A stretch of 64,000 bases of DNA from Schistocerca nitens (lineage: Eukaryota; Arthropoda; Insecta; Orthoptera; Acrididae): NCBI RefSeq assembly GCF_023898315.1, contig NC_064617.1:717605202-717669201 (forward strand), read 5' to 3'. A program made the translations under genes and the position numbers. The notes under the pieces were generated by a model. It did not search any database. It was not told where the DNA came from and saw only the letters and a program-made list of their open reading frames with translations. Below, piece after piece: positions 1 through 10,789 of this stretch (positions are counted from its first letter, which is position 1; the number at the start of each line of letters is the position of its first letter).

Positions 1-1440
1 AAAGAGAGTATTCCAGTCAACATTATCAAAAGCTTTCTCTAAGTCTACAAATGCTAGAAATGTAGGTTTGCCTTTCCTTAATCTATTTTCTAAGATAAGT
101 TGTAGGGTCAGTATTGCCTCACGTGTTCCAATATTTCTACGGAATCCAAACTGATCTTCCCCGAGGTCGGCTTCTATCAGTTTTTCCATTCGTCTATAAA
201 GAATTCGTGTTAGTATTTTGCAGCCGTGGCTTATTAAACTGATAGTTGGGTAATTTTCACATCTGTCAACACTTGCTTTCTTTGGGATTGGGATTATTAT
301 ATTCTAATTTAAGTCTGAGGGTATTTTGCATGTCGCATACATCTTGCTCACCGCATGGTAGAGTTTTGTCAGGGCTGGCTCTCCCAAGGCTATCAGTAGT
401 TCTAATGGAATGTTGTCTTCTCCCGAGGCCTTGTTTCGACTTAGGTCTTTCAGTGCTCTGTCAAACTCTTCATGCGGTATCATATCTCCCATTTCATCTT
501 CATCTACATCCTCTTCCATTTCCGTAATATTGTCCTAAAGAACAGCGTCCTTGTATAGAACCTCTATGTACTCCTTCCACCTTTCTGCTTTCCCTTCTTT
601 GCTTAGAACTGGGTTTCCATCTGAGCTCTTGATATTCACGCAAGTGGTTCTCTTTTCTCCAAAGGTCTCTTTAATTTTCCTGTAGATAGTATCTATCTTA
701 CCCCTAGTGATATACGCCTCTACATCCTTACATTTGTCCTCTAGTCATCCCTGCTTAGCCATTTTGCACTTCCTGTCGATCTCATTTTTGAGACGTTTGT
801 ATTCCTTTTTGCCTGCTTCATTTACTGCTTTTTTGTATTTTCTCCTTTCATCAATTAAATTCAATAACTCTTCTGTTACTCAACGATTTCTAGTAGCCCT
901 TGTCTTTTAGCTACTTGATCCTCTGCTGCCTTCACTATTTCATCTCTCAAAGCTACCCATTCTTCTTCTACTGTATTTCCTTCCCCCATTCTTGTCAATC
1001 GTTCCCTAATTCTCTCCCTGAAACTCTCTACAACCTCTGGTTCTTTCAGGTTATACAGGTCCCATCTCCTCAAATTCCCACCTTTTTGCAGTTTCTTTAG
1101 TTTTAATCTGCAGTTCATAACCAGTAGATTGTGGTCAGAGTCCACATCTGCCCCTGGACATGTCTTACAATATAAAACCTGGTTTCTAAATCTCTGTTTT
1201 ACCGTTATATAATCTATCTGAAACCTTTCAGAATTTCAAGGCTTTCTCCATGTATACAACCTTCTTTTATGATTCTTGAACCAAATGTTAGCCATGATTA
1301 AGTTATGCTCTGTGCAAAATTCTACCAGGCGGCTTCCTCTTTCATTCCTTAATCCCATTCCATATTCACCTACTACGTTTCCTTCTCTTCCTTTTCCTAC
1401 TATCGAGTTCCAGTCACTCATGACACAAAAACAGTATTGA
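1..1440 (-). mobile_element. RTE-like LINE, copy A (endonuclease to early RT, cut by window edge)
   Basis: Minus-strand coding remnants of a non-LTR retrotransposon. At 1236-1457 the frame reads as an AP-endonuclease segment (SDWNSIVGKGREGNVVGEYG, then a FCTEHNLIMANIWF block). At 876-1145 there is the MDSDHNLLV endonuclease block plus a charged linker. At 304-519 there is the start of the RT region (NKASGEDNIPLELL). The RT core would continue beyond base 1. The first 100 bases nearly match 37900-37998, so this is the same family as copy B. This endonuclease/RT type is what insect annotations often call craniofacial development protein 2-like. The RTE-type assignment is from memory. Frames are broken, so it is a dead copy. 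Confidence 0.8.
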
Positions 1441-1510
1441 TTCTTCTGCAACAACATATTCTGAATCCATATAAAAACAGTATGGATTCAAAAAATATTG
1501 TTGCAGAAGA
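1441..1510. repeat. Short inverted repeat at LINE/LTR junction
   Basis: Two arms of about 30 bases (1441-1470 and 1481-1510) are reverse complements with a few mismatches, separated by about 10 bases. The right arm runs into the proposed LTR start at 1499. It may reflect an inverted duplication made during insertion. Confidence 0.6.
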
Positions 1511-1817
1511 AGCCGAGTAGCGCAGTCGTCGTAGTGTAGAGGTTATGATACTAGATTGTTGCATGGAAGGTTGTGAGTTCAAAACTCACCTGAACTGAAA
1601 CATTTTAATTTCTATATTCGGTTCGAGTACATTCTAGAAGTATCCACATATGGCAAGACTCATTGTACTGTAATGTTCTGTAGCTGTATATATACTGTAT
1701 GTGTTCTGGCTGGAGGCAGTTCGCTCTGTGCTCTTGTGTGTGCAGGTGCTGAATAAACCTTCGTTAAGTGAAGTTAGTGTTCGTCATTCATCTACTTACA
1801 CCTTCCTCTACATGACA
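1499..1817 (+). mobile_element. Probable solo LTR
   Basis: The segment starts TGTTGC and ends GACA. It is flanked on both sides by ATAT (1495-1498 and 1818-1821), a possible 4-bp target-site duplication. It has a TATA-like run at 1687-1695 and a polyadenylation signal AATAAA at 1752-1757, in the order expected for U3-R. No internal coding part follows. A tRNA-like stretch lies near its start (TAGCGCAGTCG at about 1517 resembles a pol III A box, GAGTTCAAAACTC at about 1576 resembles a B box). A tRNA-derived SINE head fused to other sequence is therefore the alternative. Confidence 0.45.
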
Positions 1818-2044
1818 ATATTGTACGTTGTGACACCACTTCGAAGTCGGTTGAATGTCTTCCACGTGGCCCAGTTTTCCATGTGGCCACAGGGCATTCT
1901 CTCGACTGGTACCAGTCAGTGCCTCAGTTGTTCTCAGGAAGGTCTTCCTTGATTTAATCCTTGGTTGTGCTGGCTGGTGTCTGAAGAGGGGGTGGGCTGC
2001 AGTTCTTGTTTTTTTGTCCGCTCTTTCCTGACTGCTGAAAGTCT

Positions 2045-2322
2045 TCGTATGTCTGCGGGTATGAATGCTATCAACAGGATATCTCTAATTGATTCCATAT
2101 TTCTAGATTTCCAGCTGGCTGTTGACACAATTCCTCACAAGTGGCTTCTAATCAAATTTCAGTCCTCTGCAGTATCATCTGAGCTGCGCAACTGGACTTC
2201 CTGTTAGAAAGATCACAGTTTGTAGTAATTAATGGGACGTCATCTTCTGAAATTGGGATTCCTAAAGGAAGCATTATAGGCCCTCTGTTATTCTTAATGT
2301 ATGTAAATGACTTAGGAGAAGG
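2045..2322 (+). pseudogene. Jockey-like LINE reverse transcriptase fragment
   Basis: The + strand, read across one frame change, gives the conserved RT blocks FLDF...AVDTIPHKWLLIKF at about 2098-2157 and GIPKGSIIGPLLFLMYVNDL at about 2250-2312. These correspond to RT motifs A and B of jockey/CR1-type LINEs. The fragment stops where the Penelope-like element begins at about 2325, which suggests the latter inserted into it. A stop and frameshifts show it is dead. Confidence 0.7.
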
Positions 2323-2324
2323 TC

Positions 2325-2482
2325 TGTAACAATATTAGATAAAGGATAATTGCTACTCACCATATAGTGGAGATGCTGAGTCGCAGATAGGCACAACAAA
2401 AAGACTGTCAGAAAGTGAGCTTTTGGCCAACAAGGCCATCGTCAAAAATGGGCCGTCAAAAATGGGCAGAACACGCACACAT

Positions 2483-2543
<61 letters not shown>

Positions 2544-3483
2544 ACTCGACTCAAACACACATGACTACAGTCTCTGGCTGCTGAAGCCAGACTGAGCAGC
2601 AGCGCATGATGGGAAAGGCAATTGGGTGGTGGGGGTGAGGAGGAGACGGGGGTGGAGGGGGGGAAGGATGGCAGATAGTGGTGGGGGTTGGTAAAATGTT
2701 CCTTGTGGGAGTGTACAGGGACAAGGTGGAGAGAGAGTAGGGCTGCTTGGTGCAGTCGGGAGGTTAGATGGAGGGGGCGAGGGGGGGGGGGGTAGCGGAA
2801 AAGTAGAGAAATAAAAAGAATGAGGTTGTGTTGGTGGAATAGAGGGCTGTGTAGTACTGTAATGGGAAGAGGGAGAGGGCTAGATGGGTAAGGACCAATG
2901 GCTGATGATGGTTGAGGCCAGGGTGGTTACAGAAATGTAGGCTATATTACAGGGACAGTTTCTACCTACGCATTTCATAAAAGCTGGTGTTGGTGGGAAG
3001 GATCTAAATGGCACAGGCTGTGAAGCAGTTATTGAAATGAAGAACGTTGTGTTGGGTTGCACTCTCAGCAACAGGGTGATCCAGCTATTTCTTGGCCATA
3101 GTTTGTCAGTGGCCATTCATGCGGACAGACAGCTTGTTGGTTGTCATGCACATGTAGCATGCAGAGAGTGCAGCACAGTGGTTGCAGTTTAGCTTGTAGA
3201 TCACATGACTAGTTTCACAAGTAGCCTTCCCTTTGCTGAGATAGGTGATGCTTGTGACAAGACTTGAGTAGGTGGTGGTGGGAGGGTGTATGGGACAGGT
3301 ATTGCATCTAGGTCTATTACAGGAATATGATCCATGCAGCAAGAGGTTGGGAGCAGAGGTTGTGTAGGGATGGATGATGATATTGTGTATGTTCGGTGGA
3401 CGACGGAATATTGCTGTGGGTGGTGTGGGAAGGGTAGTGGGTCGGACATTCCTCATTCAGGGCACAATGAGAAGAAGTCTGTG
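2325..3483 (-). mobile_element. Penelope-like element, GIY-YIG-type C-terminus
   Basis: Minus frames at 3106-3456 encode a Cys-rich block (CNRPRCNTCP at about 3310) followed by ETSHVIYKLNCNHC and a TTNKLSVRMNGH motif. This matches the C-terminal endonuclease region typical of Penelope-like retroelements. A second frame (2880-3116) continues toward the end, with frame changes. The low-coordinate end carries a (CA)n tract and a terminal motif (TGCTGAGTCGCAGATAGGCA, 2373-2392) that recurs at about 32040, about 32330 and about 35450. No RT core is seen, so the copy is 5' truncated and inactive. The family call rests on motif memory. Confidence 0.65.
2474..2539. repeat. (CA)n microsatellite
   Basis: A run of about 30 CA units inside the Penelope-like terminal region. 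It makes a meaningless Cys-Val ORF on the minus strand. Confidence 0.95.
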
Positions 3484-3489
3484 TGACTT

Positions 3490-3988
3490 CCTTAGATTGT
3501 TTCATCTACATCTACATACATACTACACAGGACACCATATGGTGCATAGTGGAGGATGCCTTGTACCATTACTAGTCATTACCTTTAATGTTCCACTCGC
3601 AAATGGAGCAAGATAAAAAGGAAAGTCTGTAAGAGCCCTAATTTCTCTTATCTTGTCTTTGTGGTATTTATGCAAAATATATGTTGGCAGCCATAGAATC
3701 ACACTGCAGTCAACCGCAAATCGCGGTTCTCTAAATTATCTCAAAAGTGTTTCCAACAAGAGTGTGTCTTCCCTCCAGGGATTCCCATTTTAGTTTTTGA
3801 AGCATCTCCATTATACTTGCATGTTGATTGAACATACCGGCAAAAAAATCTAGTAGCACACCTTTGAACTGCTTCAGTATCCTCATTTCATCTGACCTAG
3901 TGGGGATTCCAAACACTCAAGTAGTAATCAAGAATGGTTTGCTTTAGTGTTTTATACATGGTCTGTTTTGTAGGTGAGCTACCATTTC
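3490..3988 (-). mobile_element. LINE 3' end (RT C-terminus and tail), part 1
   Basis: Minus-strand LINE tail. The end at about 3505 is the (TCTACA)n-type terminus common in insect LINE 3' ends. The body aligns by eye with 38240-38720, for example TCCACTCGCAAATGGAG (3591) and CTTCCCTCCAGGGATTCCCA (3769). The encoded remnant is the RT C-terminal thumb (LQKLKWESLEGRHTL). It is cut at about 3988 where a jockey-like leader starts, and what looks like the rest of the same copy resumes at about 5797. Confidence 0.7.
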
Positions 3989-5030
3989 CTAAAATCCCCC
4001 CCCCCTTGCCCCCCCTCCCCGCCACCCGCCTCCTTCGGGTCCGGGGGTTAGAATAGGCCCGTGGTATTCCTTCCTGTCGTATGAGGTGACTAAAAAGAGT
4101 TTCATGTGTTTCGGCCTTTATGTGATGGTCCCCTGTAGGGGGAAGGGTGCCTTACAATTTGCATCGTGTCCATTATGCATTGAGATCTTTAGCCCACTTC
4201 CTTGTTGTCGCATTGCAGTCCTGCCTATTCTCCATCTCTTGGGCGAGGACACCTTCCTGGGTGCGTTTTCCACCATGCACTATGCAGTGTCGATTCCTGC
4301 GTCGATGATGACCATGGGCTTCTTTGCACCTGATATCCAGCACGGCAGCCAGTCCATTGTGGTGGGTCCACCATGTACCCTGGTGGTTGTAGCCCCCTGA
4401 CCACACAGGGATCGCTCTGCTGATGCCTGCACTGTTAACTCCCCAGGTATGCCAAGTGGTAGATGCCCATCCCCCTGGGGCATCGGGACTCCCAGCAATA
4501 GCCATCCTGCCAGGTGGCCTTTGCTACGGCTGGATGGCACCTGTGGGGAGGCCCCCTGGTTGGGGTGGGTGGCATGAGGGCAGATGACATGCGATGAAAC
4601 GTAGTCCATCATCTCTTGCTGGTGGTGAAACACCAGCACTCTCTAAGCGATCATGAGGTCAATTCAGCACACAGAAGTACAACCCCAAATCGCTCCCCTC
4701 CCTGGCCACACCATGGGAGGAACGCCATGCTAAGGATGGCAGCAGATCTTATTCACCCCGGTAACTTGTATGTTCGGTAGCTGATAGGGAATCTTTTATG
4801 ATGATGAAGCCTCAGTTTTTTGTTGAGCATTTAGAGGACAAGTTCGGGGAGGTTGAGGGTTTATTCAATATGAGATCTGGGTCAGTCTTGATCAAAACAG
4901 CATCCTCTGCGCAGTCACAGGAGTTACTGGCTTGCGACGAATTGGGGGATGTTTCTGTAACCATCACGCCCCATAAGAGCTTAACTCTTTGCGGCCCAAG
5001 AATAAACATAGGAAGAAAAATATAATAATT
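3989..5030 (+). mobile_element. Jockey-like LINE 5' leader and ORF1 start
   Basis: A C-rich start leads into a G/C-rich leader (4020-4780) whose wording matches a LINE 5' UTR that I remember as very common in locust DNA. After it, 4798-5025 reads as a gag-like ORF1 segment: FFVEHLEDKFGEVEGLFNMR, then SGSVLIKTASSAQSQELL, then DVSVTITPHKSL, an RRM-like region typical of jockey ORF1 proteins. The frame ends at about 5025 and the element is 3' truncated. It sits inside the minus-strand LINE, so it inserted later. Confidence 0.6.
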
Positions 5031-5039
5031 TCTTTCAAA

Positions 5040-5795
5040 ATCTACCTTTATTGTCACAGAAATTAATAATATGTTAAAAACAATAACATTTGAATTCCAT
5101 AATAAAATATTTTTGGTGGTTTCAAAGTGAATCCACTGGGACATTCAGATGAATTTAATGGCTACATTTTTTTGTGAAATTCAGTGAAACAGTTTTTTTT
5201 TTTTTTTTTTTTTTTTCATTATACAAAAACCAACATTGGATGTTTTACACATTGGTCTTGTGCGATGTGTGCGAGTCTGAACCGCTTCAAGGATATTTGC
5301 TCGTTATTGCAGCGTTTGTTATTCTGTGCCACCACTTTTTGCTCTTTCTATCAATCTCATAGACTGATTTTAACATGTCGGATTTGTCCACTAGCCCCAT
5401 ATAGGCATCATAATCCTTTACAATATCTGGGCATGAAATTTCTACACGGGTACCATCTTTACATTTTCGAGAAGCTGTGCTTACATTTTCAATATTGTGG
5501 AACTTTGGAAGAAACTGTATTAGTTTGCGATCTTTCCAAACCACTGACCTTCGCACAAATGATGCTTTCAAAATCCAAGATGATTTGTTAAAAGAAGTTT
5601 TTGTGTCTCAAGGAATTTTATTATATTTGAGCTTAGAAGATATCGAAGAATTCTGTTGCAAACCGATTTTATGGATATTGACTCTTAATTTTACTGGCCC
5701 GTCCTTGTACCCACCCTACATACACAAGCCACCTGCACTTTTTTCCAGTTCCTCGGAACTTAATGCAGGCAAGAAATCCCTAACTAATGCAAGCT
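5040..5795 (-). pseudogene. piggyBac-like transposase C-terminal relic
   Basis: The minus frame 5287-5571 (94 residues) contains SCPDIVKDYDAYMGLVDKSD followed by MLKSVYEIDRKSKKWWHRI. This is the DDE_Tnp_1_7 region of piggyBac-type transposases around the conserved GxVDxxD aspartates, and it most resembles PGBD4-type proteins. The usual continuation after WWHRI is lost by a frame change, and the N-terminal two thirds are absent. A run of more than 20 T (5193-5216) lies next to it. No TTAA-flanked terminal repeats could be recognised. Confidence 0.75.
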
Positions 5796-5796
5796 A

Positions 5797-6620
5797 AGTA
5801 AGGAGCTAATGCTGAAGAGTACTCTCAGGTGACTTATTTGTTTTTGACTCTTCCATTTGCCTCTCAGTGCCTGAGACACCTATACCTACATCTGTGTCCT
5901 CATGGAGTAGTCTGTGCAAAGGTCAAACAATTCAGTGCATGTTCGAACTTCTTGCATGAATGATTTTTTAAATCCAAAAATTAAATTGTCAGCTTTCCTT
6001 TTGCTGTCTTCTATTGCCACACCACTCTGGTCAATGAGTAACTGAGTAGAAGCCTTCAGTTCACATAGTAAATTTATGAAGGACCATATTTTTTTCTGGG
6101 TTCTTAGCAAGATCTTTTGCTGAGGCATGACAGTGAAATTTGTAGAATGCTTTGCACAGTAATTTTTTTATGGACACACAAATTTCTGCTAACTTTTGCC
6201 AGTTGACATTTCTGCATTCTTTTCTGAACTGAGAATGCAACAATCTTTGTTTCCTCAGCATTTGCAGATTCTATTACTAAACCACGGTGGTTCTTTTCAG
6301 TCCATAATCCACTTACTTGGCCCATACTCCTTTAGAGCATGATTAACAGTCAGTTTAAACTTTACCCATAATTCCACTATGCCTATTGTACCGGAACTAA
6401 ATGATGCCCATTTATTGTCTTTATAAGTAGGATGCTGACAGCTACTTATCTGTTCCTTCCAGCATTAAAACCCTCCTAGCCTTCTTGAGGGGTTTATTAA
6501 CTTTAGTAACCATCATAACTGTGGTGGCATCATGATGGCTAATCCTTGTCTATATTCATGCTGTTGATAAGGTTGGGTCTGTTTGTAGCTACAACCTTTG
6601 AAATGTTTCCATTGTGTGTG
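5797..6620 (-). mobile_element. LINE linker/endonuclease remnant, part 2
   Basis: Aligns by eye with 38990-39780. Shared blocks include the ATTGCCACACCA...CTGGTCAA stretch at about 6013 and TTTCCTCAGCAT at about 6250. Minus frames read LLIDQSGVAIEDSKRKADN and FGFKKSFMQEV, the region between endonuclease and RT in this LINE. Multiple frame breaks. Probably the continuation of 3490-3988, split by the two insertions between them. Confidence 0.65.
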
Positions 6621-6739
6621 GGATGTCGAGTTAGCTGCTGAAGATGATACTATCGTTTACTGATGAGGTTAGTGATTAGGAGATCAAACCAGGTCACTAA
6701 ACGATGTAAACAAGATATCTGCTTTGTTCAAAAAGTGAA

Positions 6740-7395
6740 AATTGACCCTGAACAATAAATACTGTGCGGTCATCCTTATGCATACTAAAACAAGTTCGAT
6801 TATACTTCAGTTACACTATAAATTACACATATTTAAAGGCTGTCATTCAACCAATTACATAGGGATTACAATTATTAACAATGTAAATTGTGACCATCAC
6901 ATTGAAAATGTTGTGGGTAAAGCAAACCAAAGGCTGCATTTTATTGGTAGAACACTTACAAGATGCAACAGATCTACTGCAAACACTAATGTGTTTATCC
7001 TCTTCTACAGTATTGTTGCACAGTATGGGATCTTTACCACATACTTTTGAAAAAAGACATCAAAAAAGTTCAAAGAAGGGCAGCTCGTTCGATATTACCC
7101 CAAAATAGGGGCAAGAGGGTCTCAGATATGATATGCAAATTGAGGATGGTAATAATTAAAGGCATTTTTCATTGCAGAAAGATATTTTCATGAAATATCA
7201 GTCACCAACTCTCTCTTCCAAAATCACAAAATATTTTGTTGACAACAGTCTACATAAGGAGAAGTGACCCTCTCAATAAGTTAATAGAAATCAGAGCTCA
7301 CACTGAAAGATTTAGGTGTCTGAAAGTTGTGCTATGAACCCTCTGCCAAACCTGTAAGTGTGAATGGCAGAGTAGTTGCATAGATGTAGATATAG
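6740..7395 (+). mobile_element. LINE RT C-terminus and 3' tail
   Basis: Plus frames read CDHHIENVVGKANQRLHFIG and RTLTRCNRSTANTNVF, the C-terminal RT region of a jockey/CR1-type LINE, followed by IKKVQRRAA-like coding at about 7060. The tail (about 7310-7395) ends in the ATAGATGTAGATATAG type of 3' repeat. 5' truncated and with frame breaks. Confidence 0.7.
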
Positions 7396-7663
7396 TGTTA
7401 ACAAAAATTTTCTCGGTATACCACATATTTATAAACATAATTTTAAACAGTCTTAAGGATGATACCAGTAATGAACAATGATTCATGTTTCATTTATTGC
7501 AGTTGTTTCTGATTGTGAGTCACTATTTATTATTGGGAGATTTTTGTTGACAATTTTTTTTTCTGATTTTTGATGTGTGTGTCAGCAATATTCGGAATTT
7601 CACTTCCTGGTTGTAAGAACTGGCCCACTGTTCTGCCTCCTTGTAATTTTTAGTTGATAAATA

Positions 7664-8207
7664 TAACAGAGGGAAACATTCCACGTGGAAAAATATATCT
7701 AAAAAGAAAGATGATGAGACTTACCAAACAAAAGCGCTGGCAGGTCGATAGACACACAAACAAACACAAATATACACACAAAATTCAAGCTTTCGCAACA
7801 AACTGTTGCCTCATCAGGAAAGAGGGGAAGGAGAGGGAAAGACGAAAGGATGTGGGTTTTAAGGGAGAGGATAAGGAGTCATTCCAATCCCGGGAGCGGA
7901 AAGACTTACCTTAGGGGGAAAAAAGGACAGGTATACACTCGCACACACACACACACGTGTGTGCGAGTGTATACCTGTCCTTTTTTCCCCCTAAGGTAAG
8001 TCTTTCCGCTCCCGGGATTGGAATGACTCCTTATCCTCTCCCTTAAAACCCACATCCTTTCGTCTTTCCCTCTCCTTCCCCTCTTTCCTGATGAGGCAAC
8101 AGTTTGTTGCGAAAGCTTGAATTTTGTGTGTATATTTGTGTTTGTTTGTGTGTCTATCGACCTGCCAGCGCTTTTGTTTGGTAAGTCTCATCATCTTTCT
8201 TTTTAGA
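7664..8207. mobile_element. Foldback element: 510-bp near-perfect palindrome with TSD
   Basis: Arms 7698-7948 and 7957-8207 (251 bp each) look fully complementary by eye, with an 8-base (AC)4 spacer and centre of symmetry at 7952.5. Both arms give the identical 67-residue reading (7711-7911 on +, 7994-8194 on -), a consequence of the palindrome and not a gene. The element plus 34 unpaired bases at the left is bounded by a 14-bp direct repeat TTAGTTGATAAATA at 7650-7663 and 8208-8221, consistent with a target-site duplication. The long duplication suggests a retro-type insertion. Confidence 0.85.
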
Positions 8208-8221
8208 TTAGTTGATAAATA

Positions 8222-8591
8222 AAAAGACAGGATATTTTACTCACAAAACAATGTGATCATTCAGAATATTCAGTGAATAACTCTGATTTCAGTCAGAGGA
8301 AAGTAAAAAAATCTCACATTAAGCAACATTTGGCTGATGGTGGCTGCCATACATTCATTGTTTTTTGTTTGTTAAATGTGTGGGAAAATTTTTTCTGAAA
8401 ATATTTGTGTGGAGTTTAAACTTATAAGACAGTGAAATGTGAGTAATATGCAAACAAAAAGAGAGTATAGTGATATGCTTTTGGTTACTGGCCAAGTTAT
8501 TTGTTATTCTTGAAACAGCCAGTACAGTAATGTATATGTTTATTAAATCAGAATACAAAGCAGTAAGTAAGCACAAAAATTTGAAATCAAA
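8222..8591. other. AT-rich spacer, nothing recognised
   Basis: No coding pattern or known repeat seen. Short chance ORFs on both strands lack any familiar motif. Confidence 0.6.
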
Positions 8592-8815
8592 TGATGTCAC
8601 CAGTTGCACTTTTATTTGTGATAACCACAACTGGGTTTGGCCATTAAGGCCATTTTCCGGTGGCTATGATGATACACTCATAACCACTGGAAAATGGTTG
8701 TCTGTGTACTCCAACAATGACAGACTCATAGGTGTTTGAAAATGGCCTTAGTGGTTGAAAACAGCCATGGTGATTGAAAATAAAAGTGCAGCTGCTGCTG
8801 TCATTTTATTCCAAG
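8592..8815. mobile_element. MITE-like element with ~52-bp inverted ends
   Basis: The left end (about 8604-8657: GCACTTTTATTTGTGATAAC, then TTTGGCCATTAAGGCCATTT) is matched in reverse complement by the right end (about 8738-8793: GAAAATGGCCTTAGTGGTTG through AATAAAAGTGC) at roughly 75 percent identity. There is no coding content between them. Confidence 0.6.
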
Positions 8816-8899
8816 TAATTACTACAATTGTGAAACCTGAAAATCATGTTCCACATACTGGACAACAAATTAAAATGATATCACAATGTAAGTGAACAT

Positions 8900-9535
8900 A
8901 ACAACTAGCTCACACAAAACTGACACTCATGCTGCTCTATACTTTTTGGGATTTGTTTTCGCCATTTGGCAAGGTTCACAGTGTGAAACCATTTCCTAGC
9001 CCATTTGTTTACTTTGATGCTCCACTGTCCATCATGAAGCATCTTCAGAATTTTTGTTTGGCACATTTTGTATAATGACCCTTCTGAAATGAGTGTGAAA
9101 AAGTATGAGACAATGACTTGTGCTGAGGATAGTCATTCTATCAAAATATGGCTGCAAACTTGTTTGTCTTTTGGCAAATAGTATGGGAATCTATTTTTCA
9201 TATAATTCAGAATAGTTTTCAGTACTGCATCTTATGCTCTTCTCATTTCAGATTACTGTGCTTAACTGGAAATGAAGTGATTTGTTCATTAAGTTCCTTA
9301 CCAAATTGGCAAGAGGATTTTTCAGCTATGTCGTCAGATTTCTCATCTGGAAGAGCAGATAGCCTTGATAAGTCATCAGCATTGCCATGTTTTTATGTGG
9401 GTCTGTATCAGAGTTCGTAGTTATGTCCCTTCAATGTGATTGCCCATCTTTTTGGTTTCTGGACAGTTGTCGTCACTGGTAGCTGTTTTCTTGAATGGAA
9501 CATTGAAACCAGAGGTTTGAGTTCAATGAAATGCT
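8900..9535 (-). pseudogene. Gypsy-type pol relic (RNase H end to integrase zinc finger)
   Basis: Minus translation near 9408-9530 gives KPLVSMFHSRKQLPVTTTVQ and KRWAITLKGHNYEL, the connection part of a Ty3/Gypsy RNase H. Below it, in broken frames, come a degenerate HGNADALSRL-like block and an integrase zinc-binding remnant ending MVSHCEPCQMAKTNP (about 8950-8995). Stops and frameshifts throughout. It abuts the Tc1 relic at about 9535. Confidence 0.6.
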
Positions 9536-10540
9536 TATACATTAATAACCATTGTAAACACCAGAATGTTGAATGCAAATGTGAATGCATTGTGTTGTAC
9601 AGATGCCAGAGGTTAGTCTGTGAGATGGAGGTCCTTGCCTGTTGCACTTGATCAGTCAATAAAGGGACAGTTAATGCTGGTTGTGGATGACACCAGAGGT
9701 GTTGTCCGATGATGGTCCACATGTGTTTGGCTGGAGACAAATCTGCTAATCAAGAAGGCCAAGGCTACATTTTGACAGTCTGTAGAGTATTTTGGGTTAC
9801 AATAGCAATAAGTGATGAGCATGAGCATTATCGTTTTGGAAAACCCACTGGAATACTGTCCATGAATGGCAGCACAAAAGACCGAATCACCAGATTGATG
9901 TACAATTTGCCATCTGGGTGCATGGAATAACCACTAGAGTGCTCCTGCTGTCACATGGTATCGCAACCCAGACCATAACTCCAGATGCAGGTGCAGTGTT
10001 CTAGTATGCAGACAGGTTAATTGCAGACCCTCAACTGGCCTCCTCCCAACAAATACACGACCATCACTGGCACTGAGGGGGAACCAGCATTTATCATAAA
10101 CTACAACAGACCTCCGTCCTGCACTCCAATGAGCTTTGCTTGACAGCATTGAAATTACAACTAGTTTTGAGTCAGTGAAATGCACACTACAAGGCCTCTG
10201 TCTCACAGCTGTGCTTAAAGTAACCTATGTGCAACAGTTTGTTGTGTCACTGTGGTGCCAACTACTGCTCAGATTGCTGCTGCAGATGCAGTACATTGGA
10301 CCAGAGCCGTACGCCGAACACTATGGTCTTCCTTGTCAGTAATGCCATGTGACTGTCTGGAGACCAGTCATCTTGCGACTGTGCATTCTTGTGACCACCG
10401 CTGCCAGCAGTCGTGTACAATTTTTACATTCTTGCCAAGTCTTTCTGCAGTACGGCAGATTTAACGTCCAACTTCCAACTCGGTGAGATGCTGGTAATGG
10501 CATCTTTGTTACCTTGAAGACATTCTTAACTAAAATCAAC
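9536..10540 (-). pseudogene. Tc1-like transposase relic
   Basis: Minus frames carry typical Tc1 blocks. FTDSKLVVIS...AHWSAGRRSVVVYDKCWFPL (about 10070-10180) is the region with the first catalytic Asp, decayed. SASDGRVFVGRRPVEGLQ follows. IIGQHLWCHPQPALTVPLLT (9640-9710) is the C-terminal end after the DDE motif. No single frame covers it. Terminal repeats were not located, so ends are approximate. Confidence 0.7.
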
Positions 10541-10789
10541 TCACCACATCGAATCTCATAATTGACTAATGCCGATGACAGTTACAGCATATTTTTAAAG
10601 CAAACCTGATTTGCATCCTCATAATGGCGCTGGCATAAAATTTGAGTACCCACCATCTTTTGGATGTAGAAACTCGTGCACCGTCTTTTGTTTAGGACAC
10701 ACAACTTCTCCTTGGTGTTGCAATTTTTTTCCCCTATCAATGTGGTATTTGCAGTACAACTTCATTTTGTAATTTGTTTGTGCACTTAA
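10541..10789. other. Unassigned, possibly Tc1 5' flank
   Basis: Lies between the Tc1 relic and the next LINE. A 65-residue minus ORF (10619-10816) shows no family I recognise. Confidence 0.3.

Noticed and set aside
1511..1600. Functional tRNA gene
   Set aside because: A- and B-box-like words are present but no proper acceptor stem or cloverleaf could be drawn.
7654..8194. Identical 67-residue ORFs on both strands
   Set aside because: They are the two arms of the palindrome; no protein family.
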